In this document: in pieces, positions 1 through 8,306 of the stretch
Numbering within the stretch: the stretch's first letter is position 1
How the letters are laid out: each line of letters begins with the position of its first letter
Assembly: GCA_030537855.1 (NCBI GenBank)
Contig: JAUNVD010000004.1
Coordinates: 18,683-82,682 of the forward strand
Direction: 5' to 3'
Length of the DNA: 64,000 nucleotides
Source: Tissierellia bacterium
Lineage (GTDB): Bacteria; Bacillota; Clostridia; Tissierellales; Peptoniphilaceae
Program-made: the position numbers and the translations under genes
Notes under the pieces: model-generated
What the model saw: only the letters and a program-made list of their open reading frames with translations
The model's database searches: none
What the model was told of the DNA's origin: nothing

Positions 1-780
1 ATAAGTATACTTGGGGCTTTAATATATTTAATCATATTAAAGGGATTTTCTGGAGCAAAAGGTATTTTATTTGGTTCATTGATTATGTTTTTTATGGTAA
101 CCTTATTAAATCCAATTTTTAATCATAAGGGAGTTACGATTCTTACATATTTTAAAAATGGGAATCCTCTAACATTAGAGTCGATGGTTTACGGTATGAG
201 TGCTGGATTTATGTTTATTTCTGTGATCCTTTGGTTTTCGTGTCACAATGTAATTATGACTTCTGATCGTTTAATGTATTTATTTGGACGGTTAGCACCT
301 GCTCTTTCCCTGATATTTTCTATGTCCTTAAGATTTGTACCTCTTTATAAAAAAAGAATTGATGAAATTACTTTAGCAAGAAGTGGAATTGGTATGAATC
401 CTAAAAATGGAAATCTTTGGAATCGTATGAAGTCTGCATTAGCTATTTTTTCTATTTTTGTAACATGGGCTTTGGAGTCTTCCATTGAAACTGCGGATTC
501 TATGAGGTCTAGAGGGTATGGCTTGAAGGGAAGAAAGGCCTTTTCTCTTTTCCACTTTCGAAAACGAGATGGGATTCTTTTAACTTTCATTGTATTTATA
601 GATTTTCTTTTGCTGTATCTCATGAAAGACCGTGTATTTAAAATCGTCTTTTACCCAGCCATTAAAATTGCAAAGGTTCGTCTTGAAACAATTTTGGGAA
701 TACTGGCATTTGCTTTCTTAGCTTTTTTACCTACAGGAATATCTATTTGGGAGGAATGGCGATGGGAATATTACAATTAG
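1..780 (+). CDS. ecfT: ECF transporter transmembrane protein EcfT (5' end cut by window)
   Basis: Membrane coupling subunit of an energy-coupling-factor vitamin importer. The reading frame is open from the first base of the window, so the N-terminus lies outside. The visible 259 residues hold several hydrophobic helices and, in the cytoplasmic loop, the CbiQ/EcfT-type stretch with two short Ala/Arg-Gly segments (ARSGIG and the later SMRSRGYG), which in this family contact the ATPases. It overlaps the following double ATPase by 19 bases, so the two are translationally coupled. The substrate-binding S component is not visible and is probably upstream. Family call is firm; substrate is not shown by this gene. 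Confidence 0.85.
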   Translation: MSILGALIYLIILKGFSGAKGILFGSLIMFFMVTLLNPIFNHKGVTILTYFKNGNPLTLESMVYGMSAGFMFISVILWFSCHNVIMTSDRLMYLFGRLAPALSLIFSMSLRFVPLYKKRIDEITLARSGIGMNPKNGNLWNRMKSALAIFSIFVTWALESSIETADSMRSRGYGLKGRKAFSLFHFRKRDGILLTFIVFIDFLLLYLMKDRVFKIVFYPAIKIAKVRLETILGILAFAFLAFLPTGISIWEEWRWEYYN

Positions 781-2390
781 ATACATTTAGTTTCTGCTAT
801 CCAGAAGGAAAGGAGGATACTTTAAAGAATCTTTCCTTTCAAGTGGAAGAAGGAGAATTTGTCCTCTTAACTGGTTTATCTGGTTCAGGAAAAACAACAT
901 TATTAAGACAATGTAAACCGATTTTAGCTGCTCATGGGACAAGGAAGGGGAAGATTCTTTTTCGAGGTCAACCACTCCAGTCTCTAAAACAAAGAGAATC
1001 CGTTACAGATATTGGATTTGTTCAGCAAGATACAGAAAATCAAGTGGTAACCGATAAGGTCTGGCATGAATTAGCTTTTGGATTAGAGTCTTTAGGAATG
1101 GATACAGATACTATTCGCCTACGGGTTGGTGAAATTGCAGGATTCTTTGGTATGGAACATTGGTTTTATAAGGATATTAAAGAACTTTCCGGGGGACAGT
1201 TACAAATGGTGAATCTTGCTTCTATTTTGGCCATGCAACCAAAATTATTATTGTTAGATGAGCCAACGAGTCAACTGGATCCCATCGCTGCAGGAGAGTT
1301 TTTTCAAGCTGTAAAACGTGTTAGTGATGAATTAGGTATTACTGTGATTTTAAGTGAACATCGTTTGGGAGAAGTGTTTTCAATTGCTGATAGAATACTA
1401 CATTTGGAAAATGGAGAATTAACTTATGATGGAACTCCTAGAAAGTTTGGTGAGAGTTTAGCAGTTGATAAAAAAGATATCCTATATTCTATTCCTGTCC
1501 CAGCTCAAATATATGCAGGTGCTGATTTAGGGGGCGCATGTCCCTTAACAGTGGGAGAAGGTGCAAGATGGCTACCGGAATTAGATACTAAAATCGTTTT
1601 TGATGATAAATGGATAGAGTCATCACCAAGGATTTTACTTGATCATATATTTTTCAAATATGAGAAAAATGGACCTATGATATTAAAGGATGTAAATCTT
1701 AAAATTTACGAGGGAAAGGTTAATTGTATCCTAGGAGGAAATGGAGCTGGGAAAAGTACAACCTTGAAAGTTTTATCCGGTATGGCGGAACCTCTTCGTG
1801 GGAAGGTTTTTGATGGGAAAAAAAGAAGAAAGCATAAAAAAGAATTAAGAGAGGGCATTGCTGTTGTCCCACAAAATCCAAAATCCCTTTTTGTAAAAAA
1901 GACAGTAAAAGAAGAGCTATTAGAATTAGGAGATGGGTCTAAAGAAGCCTTGGAAAAAGGGAAAGAATATGCAAAGATATTTGATCTAATGCATATTTTA
2001 AATCATCATCCCTATGATATTAGTGGTGGGGAACAACAAAGACTAGCTTTGGCAAAAGTCCTAATGACAGACCCTAAGGTTTTAATGTTAGATGAACCAA
2101 CTAAGGGAATGGACGGAGCTTTTAAAAAAATTTTTGCAGGAATCATTGAAGCATTAATTACACAAGGGATAACATTAGTTATTGTAAGTCACGATTTAGA
2201 GTTTTGTGGAAATGTAGCAGATTATTGTTATCTCTTTTTTGCTGGAGAAGTTATTAGTGAAGGTCCAAAGAGAAAGTTTTTTTCTGGGAATCATTTTTAT
2301 ACAACTGAGGCCAATAAAATGTGTCGTAAAATAAGCCCAGAAATTATAACGATTGAAGAATCTTTGGAAGCAATTCATAGGTCTTCGTGA
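762..2390 (+). CDS. ECF transporter double ATPase (EcfA1-EcfA2 fused)
   Basis: Cytoplasmic motor of the ECF importer, with two ABC ATPase domains in one 542-residue chain. Domain 1 has Walker A GLSGSGKTT at residues 38-46, LSGGQ near 142 and LLLLDEPTS. Domain 2 has GGNGAGKST near 325, ISGGEQQR near 419 and LMLDEPTKG. Start chosen at ATG 762, seven bases after GGAGG (750-754); an upstream in-frame TTG at 747 lacks a ribosome site. The fused arrangement resembles YkoD/CbiO-type duplicated ATPases of Firmicutes. Together with ecfT it makes the energising module; the two surface proteins downstream suggest which vitamin is carried. Confidence 0.9.
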   Translation: MGILQLDTFSFCYPEGKEDTLKNLSFQVEEGEFVLLTGLSGSGKTTLLRQCKPILAAHGTRKGKILFRGQPLQSLKQRESVTDIGFVQQDTENQVVTDKVWHELAFGLESLGMDTDTIRLRVGEIAGFFGMEHWFYKDIKELSGGQLQMVNLASILAMQPKLLLLDEPTSQLDPIAAGEFFQAVKRVSDELGITVILSEHRLGEVFSIADRILHLENGELTYDGTPRKFGESLAVDKKDILYSIPVPAQIYAGADLGGACPLTVGEGARWLPELDTKIVFDDKWIESSPRILLDHIFFKYEKNGPMILKDVNLKIYEGKVNCILGGNGAGKSTTLKVLSGMAEPLRGKVFDGKKRRKHKKELREGIAVVPQNPKSLFVKKTVKEELLELGDGSKEALEKGKEYAKIFDLMHILNHHPYDISGGEQQRLALAKVLMTDPKVLMLDEPTKGMDGAFKKIFAGIIEALITQGITLVIVSHDLEFCGNVADYCYLFFAGEVISEGPKRKFFSGNHFYTTEANKMCRKISPEIITIEESLEAIHRSS

Positions 2391-2427
2391 GGCATGACTA
2401 CTTTATATATGTTATGAGGAGGAAAGT

Positions 2428-3987
2428 ATGAAAAGAAAAAGTTTATTATTATTTTTGATTTTTACTTTACTTTTAAGCTTTACTGCACCAGTAATGGCTC
2501 AAAGTGAGGTAGATATCAACGCTGAGGTAGAAAAGACAGCAAATTTCTTAATGAATAAGGTAGATGCTCCAAAATTCGGGTCTATAGCTGGAGAATGGAC
2601 GATTTTAAGCTTGGCTAGATCAGGGGTGAAATTACCTGAAAATTATATTGAAAATTATCATAAACATATTGATCAAGTTGTTGCTGGTAAAAATGGACAA
2701 TTATCTAAAAATAAATTTACAGAATACTCAAGATTAATAGTAGCATTAACAGCAACAGACAAAGATGTTACAAATGTAGGTGGACATAATTTAATTCCAC
2801 CTCTAGGTAATTTTAAAGATGTGATTAAACAAGGGATTAATGGTCCTATTTGGGCATTAATTGCTTTAGACACAAAAGGATTTGAAATTCCGGATATTGG
2901 GAATTCAACAGATCAAAATTCTAGAGAAAGAATGGTTGAAGAAATTTTAAACCGTGAAATATCCGGTGGTGGCTGGGCACTAATGGGAGAAAAAGCTGAT
3001 GTAGATATAACGGCAATGACACTTTATTCTTTGGTTCACTATAAAGATAATCCAAAGGTAGCAGCAGCTATTGAGCGTGGTGTAAATAAATTAAGTGAAA
3101 TGCAATTAGCATCTGGTGGCTTTACCTCCATGAATGATGAGAATTCTGAAAGTACAGCTCAAACAATAATAGCTCTTTCAACATTAGGGATTGATCCTTT
3201 TAAAGACCCAAGATTTATAAAAACAGATGAACAAGGTGTGAAGCGTTCCCCTGTAGATGCACTTTTAACATTCCGTAGCAAAGATGGTGGTTTTAAACAT
3301 GTCTATAGTGAAACAGAAGCGAATGCAATGGGAACAGACCAAGCTTTAGAAGCCTTAGTAGCTGCAAAAAGATATCTTGAAGGTAAACCAGCTCTATTTG
3401 ATATGTCAGATGTAGGGGAAAAACCAAGTTCTCCTACTGGAGTATTTACTGATATAGAAAAATCTTGGGCAAAAGATATTATTTTGAAAACAAAAGGATA
3501 TGGAATTGCTGGTGATACTACTGAATTTAAACCGGAACAAGCCATTAAACGTGGGGAATTTGCATTTGGTTTAGTCCAAGGACTTGGTTTAACCAAAGGA
3601 GATAAAATTCTTGAATTTTCAGATGTAAAATCTGGTAGTCCACATTATGATGCAATTATAATTGCCGCCTCTTTAGGAGTGATCGAAGGTCGTGGAGACG
3701 GTATCTTTGATCCAAATGCAACGATAACAAGAGAAGAAGCTATGGCTATTGTCCAAAGAGCTTTAAAAACAAAGGGAGTTGGACAAGAGTATACAGTGGA
3801 AAAAGCGAATGAATTACTAAAGAAATTCCCAGATGGAGATAAGGTTTCTTCATGGGCAAAAGTTCCGGCAGCTTTTAATATTGATAAAAAGATTATTGAA
3901 GGACGCCCAGAAGGAATTGTACCAAAAGGTAATATTACAAGAGCAGAAGCTGTTAAAGTTATTTTAACGGCTACTGACGTAAAGTAA
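2428..3987 (+). CDS. S-layer-anchored protein with prenyltransferase/cobalamin-binder-like alpha-alpha repeats
   Basis: Exported 519-residue protein. A signal peptide (residues 1-25, ending VMAQ) is followed by about 290 residues of repeats with GGGW, SGGF and DGGF motifs spaced as in squalene-cyclase/prenyltransferase alpha/alpha toroids, the fold also used by the N-domain of intrinsic factor and transcobalamin. From about residue 335 there are three S-layer homology modules (FTDIEKSWA, FSDVKSGSPHYDAI and FPDGDKVSSWA) that should hold it to the cell wall. Ribosome site GAGGAGG precedes the ATG. It lies 37 bases after the ECF ATPase and just before a DUF4430 protein, so a surface vitamin-capture role is inferred; enzyme activity is unlikely in this location. 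Confidence 0.75.
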   Translation: MKRKSLLLFLIFTLLLSFTAPVMAQSEVDINAEVEKTANFLMNKVDAPKFGSIAGEWTILSLARSGVKLPENYIENYHKHIDQVVAGKNGQLSKNKFTEYSRLIVALTATDKDVTNVGGHNLIPPLGNFKDVIKQGINGPIWALIALDTKGFEIPDIGNSTDQNSRERMVEEILNREISGGGWALMGEKADVDITAMTLYSLVHYKDNPKVAAAIERGVNKLSEMQLASGGFTSMNDENSESTAQTIIALSTLGIDPFKDPRFIKTDEQGVKRSPVDALLTFRSKDGGFKHVYSETEANAMGTDQALEALVAAKRYLEGKPALFDMSDVGEKPSSPTGVFTDIEKSWAKDIILKTKGYGIAGDTTEFKPEQAIKRGEFAFGLVQGLGLTKGDKILEFSDVKSGSPHYDAIIIAASLGVIEGRGDGIFDPNATITREEAMAIVQRALKTKGVGQEYTVEKANELLKKFPDGDKVSSWAKVPAAFNIDKKIIEGRPEGIVPKGNITRAEAVKVILTATDVK

Positions 3988-4000
3988 GAAGTGATTTGAT

Positions 4001-5176
4001 ATGAAAAAGCTCACGAAGAAACAAAAAATTATAGGTCTTGCTATCATAACCATTTTAATTGCTTACTCTCTTTTATATAATGCTGATTTTTTACGAAAAG
4101 AACAAGTGGCAACAGAAGATCAAGTAAAGGAATTAAAAGAAGAAGAGAATAAAGACCTTCATAGTATTACAAAATATACACCTCCAGAAGAAGAGGAGGA
4201 AACTCTAGGTGGTAGCATTACTACTTTTTACATCTCTTCAGAAGGGGAAACGGTGGCTCCTGGTGGTAATTTGAATTTTACAGGTTATTTTGAAGGTACC
4301 GGAGAATTTGACCGTAGTATAAATTGGACGGTACAAGGAGCACATCACCCTGATACAGGAATTGGTAATGACGGCGTTTTAAAAGTCTCTCCTCAAGAAA
4401 AGAATACAGAGTTATTTGTACGAGGTGTTTCCCAATATGATGATTCAAAAGTGGCTGAAAAATCTGTTGCAGTTACTCAGCCTGAAGTATCAAACCCTTC
4501 AGCTCCTACAACTACTCCCACAAAGAAGGCCTCTGTTGGAAAACCAAAAACAAAAGAAGAATTAAAACAAAAGGCACAAGAAGTAAAACAACAGGTTTCA
4601 ACGGAAGAAGTGGCAAAAAAAGAAGAAGAGGCAAAAAAACTAAAAGCTCAAGCTATCGCCAAAGATCAAAAGAATGTTGGACAAAAAGATAAATATCTTA
4701 CAGATCCAACTCCAGAAGGAAAGCCGAAGCCTGTAGATGATCCAGGTGAAATTAACAAGAACAACCCACAAACTGCATATTTATCTGTAAATTGTTCCAC
4801 TATCTTAGATCATATGGATTTATTTGATATGGATAAAATCGACGTTCTTCCTGTGGATGGGGTAATTTTAGGAAAGACTGAAGTAACTTTTTATCCTGGA
4901 GAAACAGTGTATGATGTATTAAGTCGAGAAATGCAAAACAGAAAAATTCACATGGAATCCACTTTTACCCCAATTTATAACTCTGCCTATATTCAAGGGA
5001 TTAATAATCTGTATGAATTTGATTGTGGAGAACTTTCCGGTTGGATGTATCGTGTAAATGATTGGTTTCCTAATTATGGAGTTAGTCGTTATGCAGTTCA
5101 ACCAGGAGATAATATAGAATTTTTATATACCTGTGAATTAGGTAAAGATGTGGGAGATAATAGTATGACAAAATAG
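4001..5176 (+). CDS. Membrane-anchored DUF4430 (transcobalamin C-terminal-like) protein
   Basis: 391 residues: an N-terminal membrane anchor (about 10-28), an extracellular stretch that may be Ig-like (about 70-150, with VAPGGNLNFTGYF), a Lys/Glu-rich linker with repeated KEEEAKK-like runs (about 175-245), and a C-terminal domain from about 257 with the DUF4430 pattern (GETVYDVLS, GWMYRVNDWFPNYGVS, QPGDNIEFLY). DUF4430 is related to the beta domain that closes over cobalamin in transcobalamin and intrinsic factor. It follows the S-layer/toroid protein by 13 bases and ends at a terminator, so it closes the ECF operon. Vitamin binding is inferred. Confidence 0.75.
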   Translation: MKKLTKKQKIIGLAIITILIAYSLLYNADFLRKEQVATEDQVKELKEEENKDLHSITKYTPPEEEEETLGGSITTFYISSEGETVAPGGNLNFTGYFEGTGEFDRSINWTVQGAHHPDTGIGNDGVLKVSPQEKNTELFVRGVSQYDDSKVAEKSVAVTQPEVSNPSAPTTTPTKKASVGKPKTKEELKQKAQEVKQQVSTEEVAKKEEEAKKLKAQAIAKDQKNVGQKDKYLTDPTPEGKPKPVDDPGEINKNNPQTAYLSVNCSTILDHMDLFDMDKIDVLPVDGVILGKTEVTFYPGETVYDVLSREMQNRKIHMESTFTPIYNSAYIQGINNLYEFDCGELSGWMYRVNDWFPNYGVSRYAVQPGDNIEFLYTCELGKDVGDNSMTK

Positions 5177-5215
5177 TCTGTCTATATCATAAAAATGACT
5201 AAAAAAGTGAGATTT

Positions 5216-5244
5216 TAAGAGGGGATCGAAAGATTCCCTCTTTC
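5216..5244 (+). terminator. Rho-independent terminator after the ECF/surface-protein operon
   Basis: Arms AAGAGGGGATC and GATTCCCTCTT around a GAAA loop, with one G-T pair, 40 bases after the DUF4430 gene. Confidence 0.75.
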
Positions 5245-5246
5245 CA

Positions 5247-5289
5247 TAAAAAAAGCACCAAATGGCTAGCTTTTACTAACCTTGGTGCC
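5247..5289 (-). terminator. Rho-independent terminator for the YcxB-like gene
   Basis: Read on the minus strand, GCACCAA and TTGGTGC (5282-5288 and 5255-5261) close an imperfect hairpin that runs into seven or more T (plus-strand A run 5247-5254). It lies downstream of the minus-strand gene ending at 5351. Confidence 0.75.
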
Positions 5290-5350
5290 GTTGTGGGAAT
5301 CCTAATATATATTAGGAGTAACTATATCTTATCAATAAATCTTTGAAATA

Positions 5351-5893
5351 TCAAGAATTATTATCAAGACTTTTTTTAAATACTGATTTCATACCTAGTT
5401 TATTTTTGATTTCTTTTAATTGATCTTCGGTAAGATATTTTTTAGGTAAGGTATAGGCAATACCAGGCCCTTCATAAATATAGATATAATCTTTCGTTTC
5501 TACTGCTCGAAATACATTTTTATAAAATAATTTCTTTTTTCGTCCTTTTGTTGTTTCCATTAAATATTTATCATGAAATTCCATAGATTTAATTCCAAAA
5601 TTATTATTATTAGTTTGAGATTTTAGTATTTTCCGCATCTTCAATTCAATAATTTTTTTAAATACCTTACGATATATAACAGTCCAAAGTATTGTAACAA
5701 TTAAAAAAATTAAAACTCCTTTGAAAAAAGAAACAGATTGCTTTATATATTTAAAAACTAAATATATAAAGAATATGATTAAAGGAACACCAGTTTGTAA
5801 ACGAAATGCTTTTTGTGCCCTTTTATCCATTTCTAAGTGGAATAAGTTAAATTGAATTAAATCTTCAGCATTAATTTCATACTCTATTTTCAC
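5351..5893 (-). CDS. YcxB-like membrane protein
   Basis: 180 residues with two adjacent hydrophobic helices (about 35-75) and a basic C-terminal half whose spacing (METTKGRKKKLFYKNVFRAVE, then YIYIYEGPGIAYTLPKKYL) matches the YcxB-like domain common in Firmicutes. Function of the family is unknown. The frame begins with GTG, preceded by AAAGGTGA four bases upstream. It is transcribed alone, divergently from the ABC importer at 5991, and has its own terminator. Topology suggests a hairpin in the membrane with the C-terminal domain in the cytoplasm. Confidence 0.65.
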   Translation of the reverse strand: MKIEYEINAEDLIQFNLFHLEMDKRAQKAFRLQTGVPLIIFFIYLVFKYIKQSVSFFKGVLIFLIVTILWTVIYRKVFKKIIELKMRKILKSQTNNNNFGIKSMEFHDKYLMETTKGRKKKLFYKNVFRAVETKDYIYIYEGPGIAYTLPKKYLTEDQLKEIKNKLGMKSVFKKSLDNNS

Positions 5894-5990
5894 AAAATCA
5901 CCTTTCTTGGGAATAATTAAAGAAATAGTTTGAAAATTTCTTTTTCTATGTTACTCTTATTATAACATAATTATATTTAGGGGGAATAGA

Positions 5991-7019
5991 ATGAAACAAA
6001 AGAAAATAGCTTTGCTTCTAACTTTTATTATATTACTTACAACGATTCTAGGAGGTTGTAGTCCTAAGGATCAAAAAGAAAATATAGGAAGCAATACAGT
6101 AGATAATGATACAAAGGTAGAAGATGGGGGAACTGAAAAGAAAGAAGAAAATCCTAGTCGTATCTTTGCTTTAAAGGGGCCTACAGCTATGGGACTTATT
6201 AAGCTTTTTAAAGATATAGACAATGGAGAAGAAAATTATACCTACACCATTGGGAATTCTCCAGAAGAAGCTATTGCAGCTATTGGTGGTGGGAAGGCTG
6301 ATATTTTGACGATTCCTGGAAATATGGCAGCTTCTATTTATAATAAAAACAAAAATCTTAAAATTGCTGGAATTAATACATTAGGAGTTCTCTACTTTGC
6401 ATCTTCTGGGGACGAAATACATTCCTTTGACGAGCTGAAAGGAAAAACAATTCTTCTTTCTGGTAAAGGTGCTACTCCAGAGTTTGCATTAAAAGTCTTG
6501 TTAAAAGAATCTAATCTTTCAGAAGAAGATGTTACTCTTGAATTTAAGTCAGAACATACAGAAGTGGTTCAAGGGTTAGGAGAAAATCCTAGTAGTATCG
6601 GTTTGTTACCCCAACCCTTTTTAACGGTTGCAACGACAAAGAATGATTCTCTACATCCAATTTTTGATTTAAATAATAGTTGGAAAGAGTATTTTGATCA
6701 TGATATGGTAACAGGTGTGGTTGTTGTTACCAAGGATTTTGCAGAAAATCATCCGGAAAAGGTAAGAGATTTTTTAGAAAAATATAAAGAATCTGTTTAC
6801 TTTGTAAATGAAAATATTGACGAAGCTTCAGAGCTTATAGGCTCTTATGATATTTTCCCTACTCCTGTTGCAAAAAAAGCAATACCTTATTGTAATATTG
6901 TTATGATCGATGGGGAAGAGATGGAAAAAACCTGTGATACTTATTTCAAAGCCTTATTTGAAGTAGAGCCAAAGGCTGTGGGAGGAATGGTTCCCGATGG
7001 AGAGATTTATTTCAAATAA
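5991..7019 (+). CDS. ABC importer substrate-binding lipoprotein (NMT1/SsuA-like)
   Basis: Lipoprotein of 342 residues with a lipobox ILGGC (Cys23), an acidic linker, then a type II periplasmic-binding fold of the NMT1/THI5/SsuA group: a GNSPEEAIAAIGGGKADIL segment and FDELKGKTILLSGKGATPEF, both typical of these proteins. It should deliver a small organic solute to the permease and ATPase that follow with overlapping ends. Ribosome site GGGGG lies before the ATG. The D-serine deaminase at the end of the operon hints at a nitrogenous or amino-acid-like substrate, but nothing in the protein fixes it; thiamine precursors or sulfonates are alternatives. Confidence 0.8.
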   Translation: MKQKKIALLLTFIILLTTILGGCSPKDQKENIGSNTVDNDTKVEDGGTEKKEENPSRIFALKGPTAMGLIKLFKDIDNGEENYTYTIGNSPEEAIAAIGGGKADILTIPGNMAASIYNKNKNLKIAGINTLGVLYFASSGDEIHSFDELKGKTILLSGKGATPEFALKVLLKESNLSEEDVTLEFKSEHTEVVQGLGENPSSIGLLPQPFLTVATTKNDSLHPIFDLNNSWKEYFDHDMVTGVVVVTKDFAENHPEKVRDFLEKYKESVYFVNENIDEASELIGSYDIFPTPVAKKAIPYCNIVMIDGEEMEKTCDTYFKALFEVEPKAVGGMVPDGEIYFK

Positions 7020-7749
7020 AAAATTTAAAATTAGTATAGCTATAGGACTTTGGATTCTTCTATGGGAATTACTGGCATATTATATAAATGAGGAGATTCT
7101 TTTGGTATCTCCTTTGTCCGTATTTCAAAGAATCCTTAAAGAATGTAAAAATCCTAATTTTTGGATTATTCTTGGAAACACAGGTCTTCATATTATTATA
7201 GGATTTTTTTTAGGAGGAATTTTTGGTCTATTTATTGCCATCCTTTCTTTTTATCAATCTTTTTTAAGATTCTTTTTTCGACCTATGGTACTTGCTATTC
7301 AAGGCACTCCTGTGGTTAGTTTTATAATTTTAATCCTTTTGTGGGTTCCTGTTTCTAGATTATCTATTATTATCTCTGCCCTTATTGTTTTTCCTATTTT
7401 CTACCATAATACATTATTGGGAATGGAAAATGTAACAAAGGATTATTTGGATATGGCAAAGGTTTTTTGTTGGACCGAACGAAAAAAGTGGAAGTATCTA
7501 TATCTACCTTCTTTAAAACTATTTTTAGGCTCTGCTATGTGTACTGGAGTTGGTTTAGCATGGAAAGCCGGTCTTGCAGCTGAAGTTATTGGTTTGCCAA
7601 AAGGGACTGTGGGAGAGAAAATATATGAATCTAAAATATTTTTAGATACAGAAGGACTATTTGCTTATACTATTGTAGCAGTTTTACTTTCTTTTCTAAT
7701 GGAAGGAGGTTTGAAAAAACTATGGAAACCATTAAAATCCAATCATTAG
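6997..7749 (+). CDS. ABC importer permease (SsuC/TauC family)
   Basis: 250-residue inner-membrane permease with about six hydrophobic segments and an EAA-type loop (ENVTKDYLDMAKVF, then a WKYLYLPSL segment) that contacts the ATPase. Late SsuC/TauC-like motif GLAWKAGLAAEVIG is present. Its start overlaps the binding-protein gene by 23 bases; GGAGG at 6981-6985 lies 11 bases before the ATG. Overlap with both neighbours shows a coupled operon. Confidence 0.85.
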   Translation: MERFISNKKFKISIAIGLWILLWELLAYYINEEILLVSPLSVFQRILKECKNPNFWIILGNTGLHIIIGFFLGGIFGLFIAILSFYQSFLRFFFRPMVLAIQGTPVVSFIILILLWVPVSRLSIIISALIVFPIFYHNTLLGMENVTKDYLDMAKVFCWTERKKWKYLYLPSLKLFLGSAMCTGVGLAWKAGLAAEVIGLPKGTVGEKIYESKIFLDTEGLFAYTIVAVLLSFLMEGGLKKLWKPLKSNH

Positions 7750-8306
7750 AAAAATATTATAGAGACAAATCTCTCTTTAAGCCTGTAAATCTTGAAATTT
7801 CTCATCATGAACGTTTGGCAGTCTTAGGACCCTCTGGACGTGGAAAGACAACATTTTTAAAGATCGTAGCAGGATTAGTAAAACCTACCTTTGGTAGAAT
7901 TGATATACCAAAAGATCATACGATTTCCATGGTTTTTCAAGAAAATTTATTGCTAGAAGGATTTCACGGTGTAGATAATATAAAATCTGTTGTAAACTGG
8001 AAGGAGGAAAGGATTTTATCCTGGCTTCAAAAATTGTCATTAGAAAAAGATGGGTATCAATTTGTTCATAATTATAGTGGAGGAATGAAAAGAAGATTAG
8101 CTCTTTTACGAGCCTTAGCTGTAAAGCCAAGGATTTTGTTACTGGATGAAGCTTTCCGTGAAGTAGATGAAAGGAATAAGAATGCTATGGTGGATTTAGT
8201 TCTTTCAGAAATGGAAAATAAGATTTTGATTTTTACAACCCATGATAATAATGATTTAAAAATGTTAAAACCTACAAAATGTTTAGAACTTGAGGAGTGT
8301 GAATGA
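7722..8306 (+). CDS. ABC importer ATPase, short form
   Basis: 194-residue ATPase with Walker A GPSGRGKTT, Q-loop VFQENLL, signature YSGGMKRR, Walker B ILLLDEAF and H-loop TTHD, so all catalytic motifs are present. It is about 50 residues shorter than typical SsuB/TauB proteins because little follows the H-loop. Its start lies inside the end of the permease gene (28-base overlap) and its stop overlaps the deaminase start. It powers the 5991-7749 importer. Confidence 0.85.
   Translation: METIKIQSLEKYYRDKSLFKPVNLEISHHERLAVLGPSGRGKTTFLKIVAGLVKPTFGRIDIPKDHTISMVFQENLLLEGFHGVDNIKSVVNWKEERILSWLQKLSLEKDGYQFVHNYSGGMKRRLALLRALAVKPRILLLDEAFREVDERNKNAMVDLVLSEMENKILIFTTHDNNDLKMLKPTKCLELEECE

Noticed and set aside
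747..761. Upstream TTG start for the ECF double ATPase
   Set aside because: GGAGG lies after it and is well placed for ATG 762.
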